Source: Mytilus galloprovincialis | Lineage: Eukaryota; Mollusca; Bivalvia; Mytilida; Mytilidae | Assembly: GCF_965363235.1 (NCBI RefSeq) | Contig: NC_134839.1 | Location: 76,409,410-76,473,409, forward strand | Length of the DNA: 64,000 nt | Reading direction: 5' to 3' | Shown: one piece after another, positions 43,760-56,699 of the stretch | Numbering within the stretch: the first letter of the stretch is position 1 | Layout of the letters: every line of letters begins with the position of its first letter | Program-made: the position numbers and the translations under genes | The notes under the pieces: model-generated | What the model was told of the DNA's origin: nothing | What the model saw: only the letters and a program-made list of their open reading frames with translations | Database searches by the model: none

Positions 43760-44040
43760 TTGACTATTTTATTTATTATGTCTGTTTTGTTCACGCATCG
43801 TTGTAAATATAACGGAATTTGATGCGACTTTCATACAAGTGAGAGGTTTAGCGGTATAACACCAGGTTCAATCCACCATTTTTTACATTTGAAAATGCCT
43901 GTACCATGTCAGGAATATGACAGTTGTTGTCCATTCGTTTGATGTGTTTTGTCATTTGATTTTGCCATTTGATTAGGGACTTTCCGATTGAATTTTCCTC
44001 GGAGTTCAGTATTTTTGTGATTTGACTTTATACTAAGTTT
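43760..44040 (+). repeat. Dispersed 'TTTTCCTCGGAGTTCAGTAT' repeat
   Basis: Close copy of 25080-25365, including GTTCACGCATCGTTGTAAAT and GTTTGATGTGTTTTGTCATT. Confidence 0.75.
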
Positions 44041-44312
44041 CGATTAACAAAATGACGCACATGATAATGCAGAGGCTGTTAATTGATCTATGAGTTTTAA
44101 CACCTTCCAACTGAAATGAAGGGACAATCGTTATACTTCCTAAAAATGCTATAATGTGTATTTTTGCTTGAGCTTCACGTTGGAAATATACCAAACGATT
44201 TACAGTAGTATGTCTAATGACATGTTCCAAATTTGACTTAATTATTCTGCCTGTATTAGGCGTTTTTAATTGACAATACCATTTAAAACTTTTTAATGTC
44301 CACGTCGTGATG

Positions 44313-45424
44313 AAGCCCTGGTCACAACTAACCCACGACACATCTATGCAGCTCCACGACATGAAATTTGATCAAATTGCGGTTCATCTGTGATCGTCGT
44401 ACGACAATCGAACGACAGTTGCACGATATTTTTAGTATCGTGGTGCTGTCGTGTCGTGTGTCGTGGGACAAAAATTGGACATGCACCTTTTTTGCTCTAC
44501 GATATTTTGTCGTATCACTGTCTTGTGGCTGTCTTACCACAGTCGTGCGACTGTTGTTCGAAAACACATTGTCGTGGGTACCAACATAAACCGTTTTAAT
44601 AAAACAATCGTCGCAGGACTGTAGTATGACAATCTCACGACTGTCACAAGGCACTCGTGATACAGTCGCACGATTGTCTCACGAATACCAAATTTCGTAC
44701 GATGCTCGCACAGCATTGATTGTCTGTCGTACGACAGTGGTACGTTCATCGTGCAGCATATTTACGTTTCATTTAGAAGAATACAATTCGGCGGGAATGA
44801 ATGACTTTTCCACCAGAACGATTATTTCGACCCTGTTGAATAGGCGCCTTGCCTGACTCAAACAAGAGCAAAATATAGTCCTGTTTAGCGTTGATTCGAG
44901 CCCGTGAACAGGTTAGTAACGCCCGACGCTGGTGGATTAAGCCATGAATCGAACGGCGGCTGATGTTTGGGTAGTATAGTACGCTGATGCAAGAGTTGGA
45001 ACGGGAATCTGCCGGTGATTTCGTTAGATTCATGCGGATGGAGCCTGGCATGTTTCAAGAGCGTTTGCATAGAGTCGCCACTCGCATCACAATTGCACAA
45101 TAGTCGTTCGACAGTGGCACGACAGTAACACGACAGTCACACGTGCATCCCAATACATGAAAACCTTAAAAATAGCCCCAAACAACTCACGATTGTCGTA
45201 CGATTGTCGCACGACTGTTGCACGACCGACTTGCGACAAGCACACGACAGTACAATTACATATTATTTTCTGTCTTGTACCCATCGTGGAACCATCGTGG
45301 GCATGACATAGCTGATGTGACCACTCGAAATATTATTTTGACATTTTGCACGACAGTGCCACGACAACTATTTTATAAATCTTCCACGACAAAAAATCGT
45401 ACAATCTGTTGTGACCGGGCCTTT
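44313..45424 (+). mobile_element. PIF/Harbinger-derived element with dense TCGTACGA dyad array
   Basis: Imperfect terminal inverted repeats AAGCCCTGGTCACAAC (44313 on) and AAAGGCCCGGTCACAAC (complement of 45407-45423). Both flanks (44330-44760, 45085-45415) are filled with TCGTACGACA / TCGTGCGACTGT words in both orientations. The core (44860-45105, plus) encodes a Harbinger transposase N-terminus, seen as RRWWIKP, then YSTLMQELERESAGDFVRFM and RMEPGMFQERLHRV, with two stops. The rest of the transposase, including the DDE region, is deleted. A 3-bp target duplication could not be confirmed. Confidence 0.75.
44900..45105 (+). pseudogene. PIF/Harbinger transposase N-terminal fragment
   Basis: The plus strand reads RRWWIKP, IERRLMFG, YSTLMQELERE and SAGDFVRFMRMEPGMFQERL, matching the family pattern (WW-x-RPW ... 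YxxLxxEL ... DxxxFxxFxRM). In-frame stops lie in this segment, and it ends where the dyad array resumes. Confidence 0.75.
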
Positions 45425-45559
45425 ACGCTGAACGGTAAATGATTTTTGTCTGTATATCACGAAACATTATTTCATGAAATGGTCAGATATATATTGAATA
45501 CAGTTTTAGATTGACATGCATGTAAGAAGATCTGTATTGCATAAATAATTTAAGATGGC

Positions 45560-46025
45560 ACCAGACTTGATAAAGAAGATAAGATTTAATAACATTTTGT
45601 ATTGATTCGTCCTGCATATAGAACACTTAGATGTAATTTTATTCCAAAGTATTATTGTTCATGGCCAAACACACGAAAGCTATTTTTTCTGTTACAAGCT
45701 GGGTCAAAAAGCTTAACTAAAACTATGTAGTTATCTTAAAGCTGCATGAAAATTAAGATGGCAAATTATCAGTTAATATGTTGTACACATTATTATAAGT
45801 TATCACTGCATTATTTAATTTATTTCATTGTTCTCTGTATTCTATCATATTTGTCATATATGTTTATGCTCATGGGAATGGACATTATTTAATACCTAAA
45901 TTGTATGAAAAACTGTCCATGTGGACACTATTTCCCAAGACACTGTTATGTCTTACATGTATACCTTGTATTATGCTAAAGCAATGTTGTTGCTAATGCA
46001 ATAAAGATTCATTCACTTATTCAAT
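45560..46025 (+). repeat. Possible LINE 3' untranslated end
   Basis: AT-rich stretch ending in GCTAATGCAATAAAGATTCATTCACTTATTC. A short ATTC-type tail after AATAAA is usual for CR1/L2-type LINEs. No coding part recognised. Confidence 0.35.
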
Positions 46026-46394
46026 AACAGTCTCACTATAAGTAAATGCAGTGATTATGAGACTGCCATCAAAAGTAGTCTCATCTTTACTACTAAAATA
46101 AGAGACATATTTCATTGAGCCGCAACTCTTCTAAAACCACCGTAAGCCGGAAATAAATGTGTTATGTCGCACAAATGTAGTGTTTTGTACTTCCTAAATT
46201 TGTCTTTGAAACAATCTGTTTTTCCACAGAAATTTTGTATTTGCCTTGTGCAATAGATCTTATTTATTCTTTCAGTGTATATTCACTTGTTTCTGTTTCT
46301 AATATGTCTTTTCATTGAATAAAGCAATTTCAATTGATATTTTATACTGTGTCTTTCTATTTTGTGATACTACACAATTGTTTCACCTTAGTGT

Positions 46395-46715
46395 GAAGGT
46401 TGGCGCCAGGAAAAATATTAAAACCCGCTGCATTAATTTGTCTTAAGTCTGGAACCTGTTGTTCAGTGCACGTGGTTGTCGTTTGTTGATGTGGTTCATA
46501 AATATTTCTTGTTTCTCGTTTTTTTATATAGATTAGACCGTTGGTTTTCCTGTTTGAATGGTTTTATACAAGTCGTTTTTGGGCCCTTTATAGCTTGTCG
46601 CTGGCGTGAACCAAGACTTCTTGTGGAATGCCGTTCTTTGACATTTAATGGTTTATTTTTACAGATTGTGACTTGAATGGAGAGTTGTCTCATTGGCACA
46701 CATGCCTCATCTTCT
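46395..46715 (-). repeat. Dispersed repeat, Penelope-like tail family
   Basis: TTAAGTCTGGAACCTGTTGT, GTGGTTGTCGTTTGTTGATG, GGGCCCTTTATAGCTTG, GAGTTGTCTCATTGGCACAC. Confidence 0.7.
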
Positions 46716-47689
46716 TACATTTATGCACTACATTAATCGCATTTGAATGTATTGGTATGATGTTTTTCTTTCTTCTAACAGTAAACCAACCACAAAATGT
46801 CAGCATAAAACCAAAATCATTAATGCAAACATAACGGTTTGAAATTGTCGATATAAATGTACTGTAAAAACAATATCCAGTTGATATTGAATTTTGAAAC
46901 GCTTCTAAAAAAATGATATTAGTACTTTAAGCATAATATGTTTGTTGAAAATATACGATTTTGTATCTATCGTCAATAAGAACAAAGTGTATACTCCTAT
47001 TTTTCTTAATATATTGGAAATTGACAATGGTAGTAAGAAGTATTACAATTTCAAACACCATGCATAATTGAGGCTCCCACAGGGTACCCCCCTCAGGTTG
47101 CAAGGTCGCTTTTAAATTCGTCGCAAGGTCTCGAGGTCGTTTTTAAGTGAAATGTACAGGTCGCAGGTCGTTTTTTCCAACATAAAGGACGGAAGTCGTT
47201 TTTATATTTAAAGGATCCATTCAAGTCATTGTTGTGTCGATTCTTCTGTTATTAAACCAGGGACATATATGTTCCTAATTAAACCTTTTAGTTTTAAATC
47301 AGTTATTTGGACATTTTGCTGTGCCTTTGGGTTCGGTTGTTCTTGTTTTGTTTGGGGCCATCCAGAGATGGCTGTCTGTAAGTGGGATGTTCCTGCTCTA
47401 TTGAAGTTCGTGTCGTCAGCTCTAGATTAAATTGTGTGTGACATTTAATGATCAATATGTGATGTCTTCGTGCTATTAACCTTTATCCGTTCTTTTCCAT
47501 ATTGAGACCAAACCAGGACTTGAACTTTTCGATTTTTCAGAACAGTAGTTTCAACCAAACATTCAGTATTTCACTAATCCAACACAATATCTTCTTCTTC
47601 TTCCATATACTGCTCACGTTTAACTTTCTGAATATACTGGCAAATTGGTTCTGCATGGTTAAAAACAGGACTAAAACAAATATTGATCT

Positions 47690-48965
47690 TTAGTTTGTAA
47701 GGTTTGTCATTTGAGATTTGAAAGTCACAAATGACTGTGCTGTGGCCGCGATCTCCGGGGGAAGCTTGTTCCAGTCTTTGGTGGTGTTCAAAAAGAAGGA
47801 CCATTTCCTCCAGTCTTTAATTCCTATTTGTACCATGTATCCATGCTGTTGTATATGTCTGGATATTCTAGTTGGTCTTTGGAGGTACATGTCTTTGCTG
47901 ATGGCTACTTTGTCGTTGACGATTTTGTACATCATTGCGAGCCTGGCATCTCTGCGTCGTCCTGGAGACTTTTTCAAACCAATTCGTTAATCATGTCTGT
48001 GACACTTGATCTGTTTCTGTGGCGCTTGGTGACGTATCGCTCAGCCCTCCTTTGAACTTTTTTCAATTTAGTCTATATGTTTTTGATGATATGGGTCCCA
48101 TACTGTTGTGGCGTATTCTAGTTGGGGCCTTACTAGAGTTTTGTATGCTTGCTCTTTGATGCTTTTAGAGCCGATTTGTAGGTTTCTGTGAAGGAAACCA
48201 ATGCTTCCGCTGGCTTTGTTGGTAATGTTGTTGATGTGTTCTCCCCAGTCTAGTTCGCTCGTGATGGTGCAGCCCAGGTACTTAATTGACGTTTCATATT
48301 TTAGTACATGGTCATGTAATATATAGTCATATTTGATCGGCTCTTTCTTTCTGGAGACAGTCAGCACGCTACACTTTTCTTGGTGAAACTCCATCTTCCA
48401 CTCCCATAGTACCAGTTTATCTAGGTCTGACTGTAGTTGTCGGCAATCAGTATCTGACGCAATGGTTTGTTTGGTAGACTACTGTGTCATCCGCAAAGAG
48501 ACTAACTGTTGATTTCAGGTCATAGACTAGGGCCTAGGACTGACCCTTGTTGGACTCTAGATTCTACCTTTGCTCTCTCTGACTGTTCACCCTCAACTAC
48601 TACTACTTGGGTTCTATCGGTCAGGAATGCTTCTATACAGCTGTTGGTCTTTCCCCTGATTAATTAGTGATTGAGTTAATGTAGGAGTAGGCTATGGGAT
48701 ACCTTGTCGAATGTGTTTGAGAAATCTATTATCAGTAGGTCAGACTGTTTTCCCAATTCAAGGTTCTTTGTAAGGTTAACAATGCATTCTAAGAGTTGCG
48801 TCTCGCAGGATCGTTTACTTCGAAATCCATGTTGTAGTGGATAAAGGATGTTGTTTGCCTCTGCGTGTTTTATAATGTGGCTGGTGACAATGTGTTCGAT
48901 GATCTTGTAGCAAATACATGTCAGAGATATTGGTCTGTAATATGCTGGGATGTACTTTTGATTAT
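47690..48965 (-). mobile_element. LINE fragment (CR1/L2-like reverse transcriptase), degraded
   Basis: Minus-strand blocks in order: YYRPISLTCICYKIIEHIVT, LQHGFRSKRSCETQL, IIDFSNTFDKVSHSLLL, QQGSVLGP, SLFADDTVVYQ, FHQEKCSVLTVSRKK, IKYLGCTIT, YATTVWDPY (stop at about 48068), then RRRDARLAMMYKIVNDKVAI and KDWNKLPPEIA. It is 5' truncated, with several stops and frame changes. The order and C-terminal DARLAMMYKI ... LPPE pattern are typical of CR1/L2/Jockey LINEs. Confidence 0.85.
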
Positions 48966-48969
48966 ATTC

Positions 48970-50159
48970 ATATTAAGCAAGTTCACAGAACTGTTATAAA
49001 ATCACCGGGGATGTAGAGCTGGATTTAACTACTGATATACTTTGAACATGATCTATAGATAGGCTGATGGCAACAAGGAATGTCTTGAAGACAAGGCCAC
49101 GGACGGTGTCCCGCTCAGCGCTTATTTCAATTTTCGAACTCCCCCATTTTTACACAGGTGTTAGTCCATATCATGATAAATAAAGAGTTACTACAAAATT
49201 TCCTGAAGATTCGACTTGAAAATTTTTAGGAAATCATCTTAAACGCAAAGGTAAACCAAAGTGTAACTGACGAACGAACAGATGGACGAACAGACCGAAA
49301 AACTATATTTACCGTAACAATGTTGTCGGGACATAAAACATAAAACTGACCATCAACCTTACTTGGATACATATGTCTCTTTGGAGCACACACAGAGACA
49401 CTAGTAGCTAGTGCCCTATGTGCTGGTGGTGACCATCGCCCAAAGTGTATTTGAAGCAATAACCCAGACCAACTTAAATCTTTTTTAAGAAACAAAAATG
49501 GTATAGAAATGATCATTACTTGACAATTTGATAGATTATCAGGCTCTACAAAGAAACGAAGACTTCTAACCGACAAAAAGGGTCACAAATAATACAAAAT
49601 TGATTATTTGAAAACTGCATGTTAGTTTTTAAATAAAAATCAAACTTATAATAATTTGTACTTTATAGTGCTATAAACAATTGGGAACAAATGAAATAAA
49701 TCTTTGATCCGTTCTCAAGTTTTCATCTGGATACCACCATGGGACGGTCAGACAGATGGGAGTACGGACTGATACACTACCATATAATACTTCACTACTG
49801 CGTGTAGTGAAGTATACATGTAATAAAGTAGACCAAGTGTGACAAATGGCCGGAAAAACAGTATGACTGACCATGGTTGGTGGGACCAACAGTTAGCAGT
49901 TTATGCTTAATAACAGACATGTCACGGATTTATTTTATCAGATCTACCATCCTAATCGGTCATGACGCCAGCCGATTGTTCCTCCCGATCTAGTTCTACT
50001 GGTGGGAAGAACGTAGTTTTCTGACACGATTCTCTGAGGAACAACTCAGAGGAAATAGGCTGAAACAGAGAACCAGTAAACCGCGCGGCGTTTTGCCGAT
50101 CTGTCAGATAACCGAAATGGTGACCAAGGCCCACAAAGGAAAACATCGCGCCCAAAATG
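48970..50159. other. Interior of the 3.2-kb element, unassigned
   Basis: Short minus-strand frames (49226-49576, 49671-49889, 49952-50155) without domains. The 49952-50155 segment is markedly less AT-rich than its surroundings. A hairpin TACTTCACTAC / GTAGTGAAGTA lies at about 49788-49814. Captured host sequence is possible but unproven. Confidence 0.35.
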
Positions 50160-50312
50160 GCAAGGTCGTTTTTAGCGTGGGGGAAGTCGGAGGTCGTTTT
50201 TTTCCAAATTGTACAGGTCGCAGGTCGTTTTTAGAAGACCCTCAGGTCGAAAGTCGCCTCTAAAAAGCCCCGGGTCGCAGGTCGTTTTTTACCCTGTGGG
50301 AGCCTCATAATT

Positions 50313-51474
50313 AATTGTTAGGTGTAGGATTTTCAAAACATGTCATAAAAGTATTGAATTTTTTTTCAAATCCGCTACAAATCGTAATTGAGAAACTTAT
50401 GATGAAGCCTATTTTTACGAGTTTAACCCTAACAAAATGGGAAACATCAATTACGACCCTAGTATAATCCACTTGTTAAGCAAAATTTGAAATCAACGAA
50501 CCTTTCAGTAAAGTGAGATCTAGAAGACGCACAAACATAGGTTCACATATCTTCTTTCAATATCTTTCAAATAATTAAAATACCCATCTGAATATTAATA
50601 CATCAAATATGAAAAAAAAAGCTGACGAGATAATTTGTCATATAACAACAAATGAAACGAAACGTACAATGGCAGAAAAGAGAAAGAAAAAGAAACAATT
50701 ATTAACAATTTCACCAGCAGAGATGTTTTTCGACAACGATAAAAAAAGAAGTAGCAGAAACTATTTTTACACAAATGCACAGGAAAAGATGAAAAAAAAA
50801 AACCCAAAAAAACAGAGAGAGATAGTTAAAATATTAATAAAATAAGCCATCGAAGGACATGGCAATATTTTATATGAAATGCATATTCATTTGGGATAAT
50901 TTGGAAGCACCCTCGTCCTAAGAGTTGAGAGATAGTGGCATTTTTTTCTGCATTTGTTTCACTCATAGGATTAAAATCAGTTTTCAAGTTTCAAAACATT
51001 ATGAATTTTAAAGTAGCTAAAAATTATGCTAAACGATCATGTATTTTACATACATTCATGACATGAAACTGTAATCAACTGCTTGAAATTGCCGTCGCAG
51101 ACAATTTGGACACAAACTTACAAAACTTGCATGTGTTTTTTCTCTCTCAAAAGTTTGAACCGTGCAACAGCGTTACTTCAATGTCAATTATTAACGTTCA
51201 TTTAAAATACTGAAACGTTAGTATAACCCATCAGACTTGGAATTGAGGCAATTGATAGATATTTATAATTTGACAACATGATCAGATTTCACCATACTTG
51301 GCCTGACGTAAAACAAATTCAAGAGAAATTATTGATCAAATTGTGACTTTTCTTCTGTTTATGTTTTTTTATTTATTTAAATATTGGCTTAAAATACTGG
51401 AAATAAAGCAGTCAAAAGGAAATGATTAATTCAACATTGATTATATAAATTATTCTATTTACTTCCATGCTTTA
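50313..51474. other. No gene recognised
   Basis: AT-rich. The Lys-rich plus-strand frame 50609-50845 is low-complexity and not supported. Confidence 0.4.
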
Positions 51475-51655
51475 AGAAACGGACCAGTTGCTGTTGTACT
51501 GTCATATATGGTAGAGGTTAGGCTAGGTAAAAAACAGGATTAATCCGCCATTCTACATAATGAAATGCCTGGAATGTGACAGTTAAAACTTTTGATTTTT
51601 CCATTTAATTTTCCGATTTGAATTTTCCTTGGAGTTCTGTATTTTTTCTCCACAA
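51475..51655 (+). repeat. Diverged 'TTTTCCTTGGAGTTCTGTAT' repeat
   Basis: Old copy of the 25080-25365 family. Confidence 0.55.
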
Positions 51656-51659
51656 TCAG

Positions 51660-52845
51660 TTCAGTAGTTGTTGATCAATTGTAATATCAATACCAAATAA
51701 AAATTTGGGATAAAATGTATGTGGTCCAGGGTGTTATGGTTTCAACTGTTTATTAAACACGACGAAGGATTATAAATGATTTCGGTTTTCCAAAAACTGT
51801 GTCTTTGAAGGGAATGTTAAACGATTGATGGAATATCATGTTCATATTCATCTGCATTGTAGATATTTGTAACGCATCCACTTGTTTCTGAAATGTTTAA
51901 TCTCTGGTAGGTGTAATATTAAGGTACAATGTCTGTGATTTGTCTCATTATGTTACTTAGTTTCATATCTGAGTATTTCCTAAATGGTTAGAGAGTACGA
52001 CCTACTCCAGGAGGATACTTGCTTCAGTTTAAACAATGAAAAATCTAACATAAGTATTAATACACTGTCAATCTTGTTTTCAATTTGTTATGCATATTTG
52101 ATTTTTTTTTGCTTGTTTCTATCATACTTTGCAAGGAAAATAAAACTTCTCGCTTGTTGAAATGAGGATTGAGTGGTCGGTACCTAACTCAGTTACATGT
52201 AGTTTATAACACATTTGATCTCAAAATGTGGCTGAAGATACCAAAAGATAAACTTGTAAGTCGATACCGGTAAACAAACACCGCAACTTAGAAAAAGACC
52301 GAGCAACCCGAATCATATCAGACGGTCGAACGGGCTTCAGGAGTATGTAAAATAAAAAATATCTATTAAGTTCAAATATTCATTGCGAAACTACGTAATT
52401 ATATAAGCACTGATAAATAACTGTTACGCCATTTTGTGATGGAACAAAACTATCCCAGCACTTGCATCTAAATAAATTATCAATTTTTTTTGAAACTGTA
52501 TTACCTTCTTAATCGTATTAATAAAGCTTATCTGTAAAATGACAAATAAGGGACGAAAGTTCTTAAGCTTAGCGAGATGAAACACTAATTGATGTTGTAC
52601 AACAATGGCGAAAAATAATAAGATAATTTCCACAGATACTTTTTTTTCTGAAGAAAATCCGATTAGAAGGTTTTAATGGTATAATAGCATTTTATATCTT
52701 CACGCTTCACACTATCATACGCTTCAACGCATTCATTTTACTTCATATATGAAACCATATCAGTTTTAAATATCAATAATAGAATACAAAGTGCAATTCT
52801 GGTCTTTAATCTGGGGTGAATTATTTCTATAAAAAAACGAAGATA
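51660..52845. other. No gene recognised
   Basis: AT-rich intergenic DNA, no ORF with domain similarity, no RNA gene seen. Confidence 0.4.
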
Positions 52846-52849
52846 AGCA

Positions 52850-52950
52850 AATGCTCTGTGTTGAAGGCCATCCGTTGACGAATAATTGTTTACTTTTCAT
52901 AAATTTGGTTGAGAGTTGTCTCATCGGCACTCATAACACATCTACTTATT
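52850..52950 (-). repeat. Short dispersed repeat, tail family
   Basis: TGTGTTGAAGGCCATCCGTTGACG and GAGAGTTGTCTCATCGGCAC blocks, the complement of those at 53040. Confidence 0.55.
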
Positions 52951-53039
52951 TCTATGTAAGGTATAATATATATTCAGTCCGCTTACAAAATGACAATACA
53001 TCTTCAACTACCGTTAAAAAAGTCATTTACTTATTCTAT

Positions 53040-53770
53040 ATAGATTTAAGATGTGGTATGACTCGTGGAGAGTTGTCATACCGTATGAGTGTAAATGAGA
53101 CAACTCTCCATTCAAGTCAAAGTAAAACATTGTAGGTCAAAGTACGGTCATTTAACACGGAGCCTTGGCTCACATTGAACAGCAAGCTATAAATGACCCA
53201 AACATTACTAGACTAAGTGTAAAACTATTCAAACGGGAAACCAATGGTCTATATATATAAGAAGATGTGGTATGAGTGCCAATGAGACAACTCTTCATCC
53301 AAGTCACAATTTGTAAAAGTAACCATTAAAGGTCAAAGTACGGTCCAATACTTGGCTCACACCGAACAGCAAACTATAAATGACCCCGAAATGACTATTT
53401 CAAACGGGGGAAAAAAACCCGGTATAATCTATATAAAAAATGAGAAACGAGAAACGCTTATGAACCAAATCGACAAACGGCAATGAACCACATTAACAAA
53501 TGGCAACTACTGAACATTAGATTCCTGATTAGGACAGGTGCAAACAGGTGCAAACAAATGTAGCGGATTTAAACATTTTTATAGATACTAACCTCCACCC
53601 TTATCTGAAACAATAATGTAACATCACAACATAGACAGACAAACTATAGAATATCAATTGAAATGGCTTAACTCAATCAAAAGACATATTAACACAAGTG
53701 ACACTAGGACAGGTGCAAACAAGTTCAGCGGGTTTAAATGTTTTAATATGTACCATCTTTCTTCTGTATT
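53040..53770 (+). repeat. Two successive dispersed repeats of the 'GACAACTCTCCATxCAAGTC' family
   Basis: First unit 53040-53255, second 53260-53770, each with AGATGTGGTATGA, CAACTCTxCATxCAAGTCA, AAAGTACGGTC and GAACAGCAAxCTATAAATGA. The second continues into GGACAGGTGCAAACAAATG and a duplicated GGTGCAAACA block. Confidence 0.75.
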
Positions 53771-53774
53771 TATT

Positions 53775-56200
53775 TCTTCAAACATTCAATTTGATTACAA
53801 ACTTGCTGTATTATAATCCTAAGAGAATGCATCAAATATTGTCGAAATGAAAAATGTCGGTGAAAGAAATAAGCAGGTTAAGGAAAATCGAGATACTTTA
53901 TAAGGGACCATTACGGTATAACACCTTCAGTGAGTTGGTAAAAATTTACTTGTATCTGGCGTATTGCATGTATATAACGTAGCAAATATTTCGCCAAGTA
54001 AATAAAACGAAACCCATATATGTAAATAGACAAAAAAGGCGTCGTACCAGGCATCATGCAAATACGTAATTATAAATCAGGACAAAAACGACACTTAAAG
54101 CACATTTGCAGCAATGAATAAGGGTAACAATAGTTTACCAATATTCAAATCTCATTTTGTTACACATATACAAATCAAGGCAAAACAGTCTTGCAGATGG
54201 AATCAAACCCCAGCAATTAATCTCTATATTTTGTTTAAAGAAGAGGTTCGGTAAGGCACTTTTCTTGAACTCAGATACTTAACTTTTTTTTATTTTTAAG
54301 ATGTTAAGTATTTCAAGCAAGTTAATGTATTATGTATGAGAAAGGAAAACTGGGCGAATTTGGTCGCGATTTTCTGACAAAGCATTGTCCGGTACATACA
54401 AATGGGGTAGATAATAGATATTTTGTGAAAGTTCACATTGTAGTTTAGATTTAAATTAAATTATGGCTAGGAAACATAGAGTGCAAGATTTGACTAGCTA
54501 AATATTCATGTCAGATAGTTCACTAGTTATGATAAACATAATTATTGTCCGTGCATGTTTTTATCTAATTTGGTGCAAACTTGAGATGTATTCGAGTGAT
54601 GACACGTACATTTTGAAACAAATTTATATTTCCTGCTTTGTTATTTTTAAATAATTATAATTGGATTATGATATTTTGTAATTGGCCATTTAATCCAAAT
54701 TTTAAAATAGAGCTAAAACATGGGCCAGTCTCATAAGCTGTACCCCTTTGGTAAAACAGTTGACAGTAGGCCTACATTTAATACGATAAGTATAGTCAAG
54801 AAATTTAAACAATGTTTTCAAATCATTTGACATGTTAAGTGAAATTAAAAAATTTTAATTTCCAAAACTTGACACGTATAAAATGAAATCTTTGTAGAGT
54901 ATGATGAGACCCTTTGTTCTCATAAAAGCTTTTTAATTTTTCATCTTTTGAAACTAATGAACGGATCTAAAGTTATGTGACGAAAAGTAAACATAAAATT
55001 TCAATCCTGGTATCTATGATGAGTTTATTTCCTACTTTGTAAATGATAGAGCAAACATGGTGACCACACGCCTTTTGTTCGCATTAAAAGCTTTTATCGA
55101 GTTCTAAATTGATGTTTGCTTTACGCCGCCTCAGTAGAAAAGACTATATTATGGCGTATTTGTCTATACTCTGATAGGCTTTATTGGTAAAGGATTACGG
55201 AATATATTCTAATTTCTTTTATTGTTTCATTTATGATTTGAATTGAATAAATTTGTTTATATTTTTCGATTTGATTACACTGACATGTTTATTTCACCTT
55301 TTGTTTAAAAGAAAAACAGATAAATTACTTTAAGTTATTTATATATTTAAATATGCCTCAAAAATCAAAATTGAAAATTAAGTAGATTTATTTTAGAGAA
55401 CTTAATTTTACACCCGTAAAAATACAATTAAATAATACAGTTCTAATTCTAAATGTACACATAAATTAGCACAAAATATGATATGAAATACCTTCTGCTG
55501 ATAACACTGTAAACAAAAGAAGATGAACAAAAAATGTAACTCTCATGTCAACGCAGAGTGAATGTTACAAGATTTCCTTATCCATGTGTAATGTTCCATC
55601 AATCCTGTTCAAAGAAAATCTCGGAAAAGGAATAAAAATCGTTAAAAGTATCTCTTTAACATGGAATTCTTCCAATCGGCGACAAACACAGTATATTATC
55701 ATAATAATTGAATCAAAAAGCGTATATAGAACATGTCAATCATTAAGCTGAATCTACTAGTATTGAAAGAAGGGATTAATGGAAGAATTATATTTTGACT
55801 TTACTTGATATCATATGGAAAATATTTTTAGAAAGATTAACAAATTAAAAAAAGTAAAATGATAACCAATGTTGGTACTGTAGATAATTTACCGATTTTC
55901 AGTAATCCTCTGAAAAAGTGGTGTTTACTATATGTATGTAAAATTTAAGATAATTAGTCAACTAGTTCAGTCATGTAATTTTTAGTTTAAAACAACTATA
56001 TGCACAGTTTTTAAACAGTATAAAAGAAAAAACTGACATGGTTAGAAATTACAAATAATTCCACCATTACTAACACAATTATATATCAATATTCTTGTAA
56101 TGGTTAGAAAATACATAAAACTACACAATTACAAACATAATTCCAAATATATATTCTATTTTCCAAATAAACCTGTGACGTCACTTTTTGTGGCGTTGAT
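53775..56200. other. No gene recognised; short hammerhead-repeat tail inside
   Basis: AT-rich. AATTTCAATCCTGGTATCTA with GATGAGTTTATTTCC at about 54993-55032 is the end block of the hammerhead repeat without a ribozyme. Short frames (e.g. 55545-55751) have no recognisable domain. Confidence 0.4.
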
Positions 56201-56204
56201 ACAT

Positions 56205-56690
56205 TCGTGTGACTCACAGTTTACAATTGTATTATGCTGGTATACTGTCGTAATTTAATGGGAGGTGTCCGTTGTTATTATGTGATTGACATGTTGTGAT
56301 GTACTATTATATTATAAATTTATGTATTTTTTTGTTCTGAGTGTTCATTGTATTCCTATCACGTAATTTTGTCTATTTAGCGGTATTTTTAACATTGTCA
56401 TATGAGCGTGAGCTTAGGCTCGCCATAAAACCAGGTTTAACCCACCATTTTATTCCTGAAATGTCCTGTTCCAAGTCAGGAATATGGCAGTTGTTATCAA
56501 ATAATCCATTTCTATGTTTGTTGGTGTTTTTTTAACAGTTCAGTGTTTCAGTTGTTTCCTCTTATAGTTGACGAGTTTCCCTCGATTTTGGTTTGTGACC
56601 CGGATTTGTTTTCGGTCAATCGATATATTGCTATTGAACAGCGATATACTACTGTTGCCTTTATTTTAAAGTGATGAACGGATATTAAAC
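56205..56690 (+). repeat. Dispersed repeat (about 450-480 bp), second copy at 61935
   Basis: GTCCTGTTCCAAGTCAGGAA, TTTCCTCTTATAGTTGACG and GTGACCCGGATTTGTTTTCG line up with 61935-62385 and, inverted, 7855-8055. Confidence 0.7.
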
Positions 56691-56699
56691 TAAAATGTT

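Larger units (their letters stand above)
47070..50306. mobile_element. 3.2-kb inverted-repeat DNA element with 6-bp target duplication, carrying a LINE
   Basis: 17-bp terminal inverted repeats GAGGCTCCCACAGGGTA (47070-47086) and complement (50290-50306), with ATAATT at 47064-47069 and 50307-50312. Just inside each end, direct copies of CAGGTCGCAGGTCGTTTTT and related GGTCG words recur (47096-47200, 50160-50290). The interior holds a minus-strand LINE RT (47690-48965) and unassigned, less AT-rich sequence. No transposase recognised; superfamily unknown. Confidence 0.75.

Noticed and set aside
44328-45284. Several overlapping open frames on both strands
   Set aside because: They arise from the TCGTACGA dyad array, which lacks stop words. 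Only the Harbinger segment at 44900-45105 resembles a protein.
50609-50845. Lys-rich 78-codon open frame
   Set aside because: Low-complexity A-rich sequence with no domain, splice or neighbour support.
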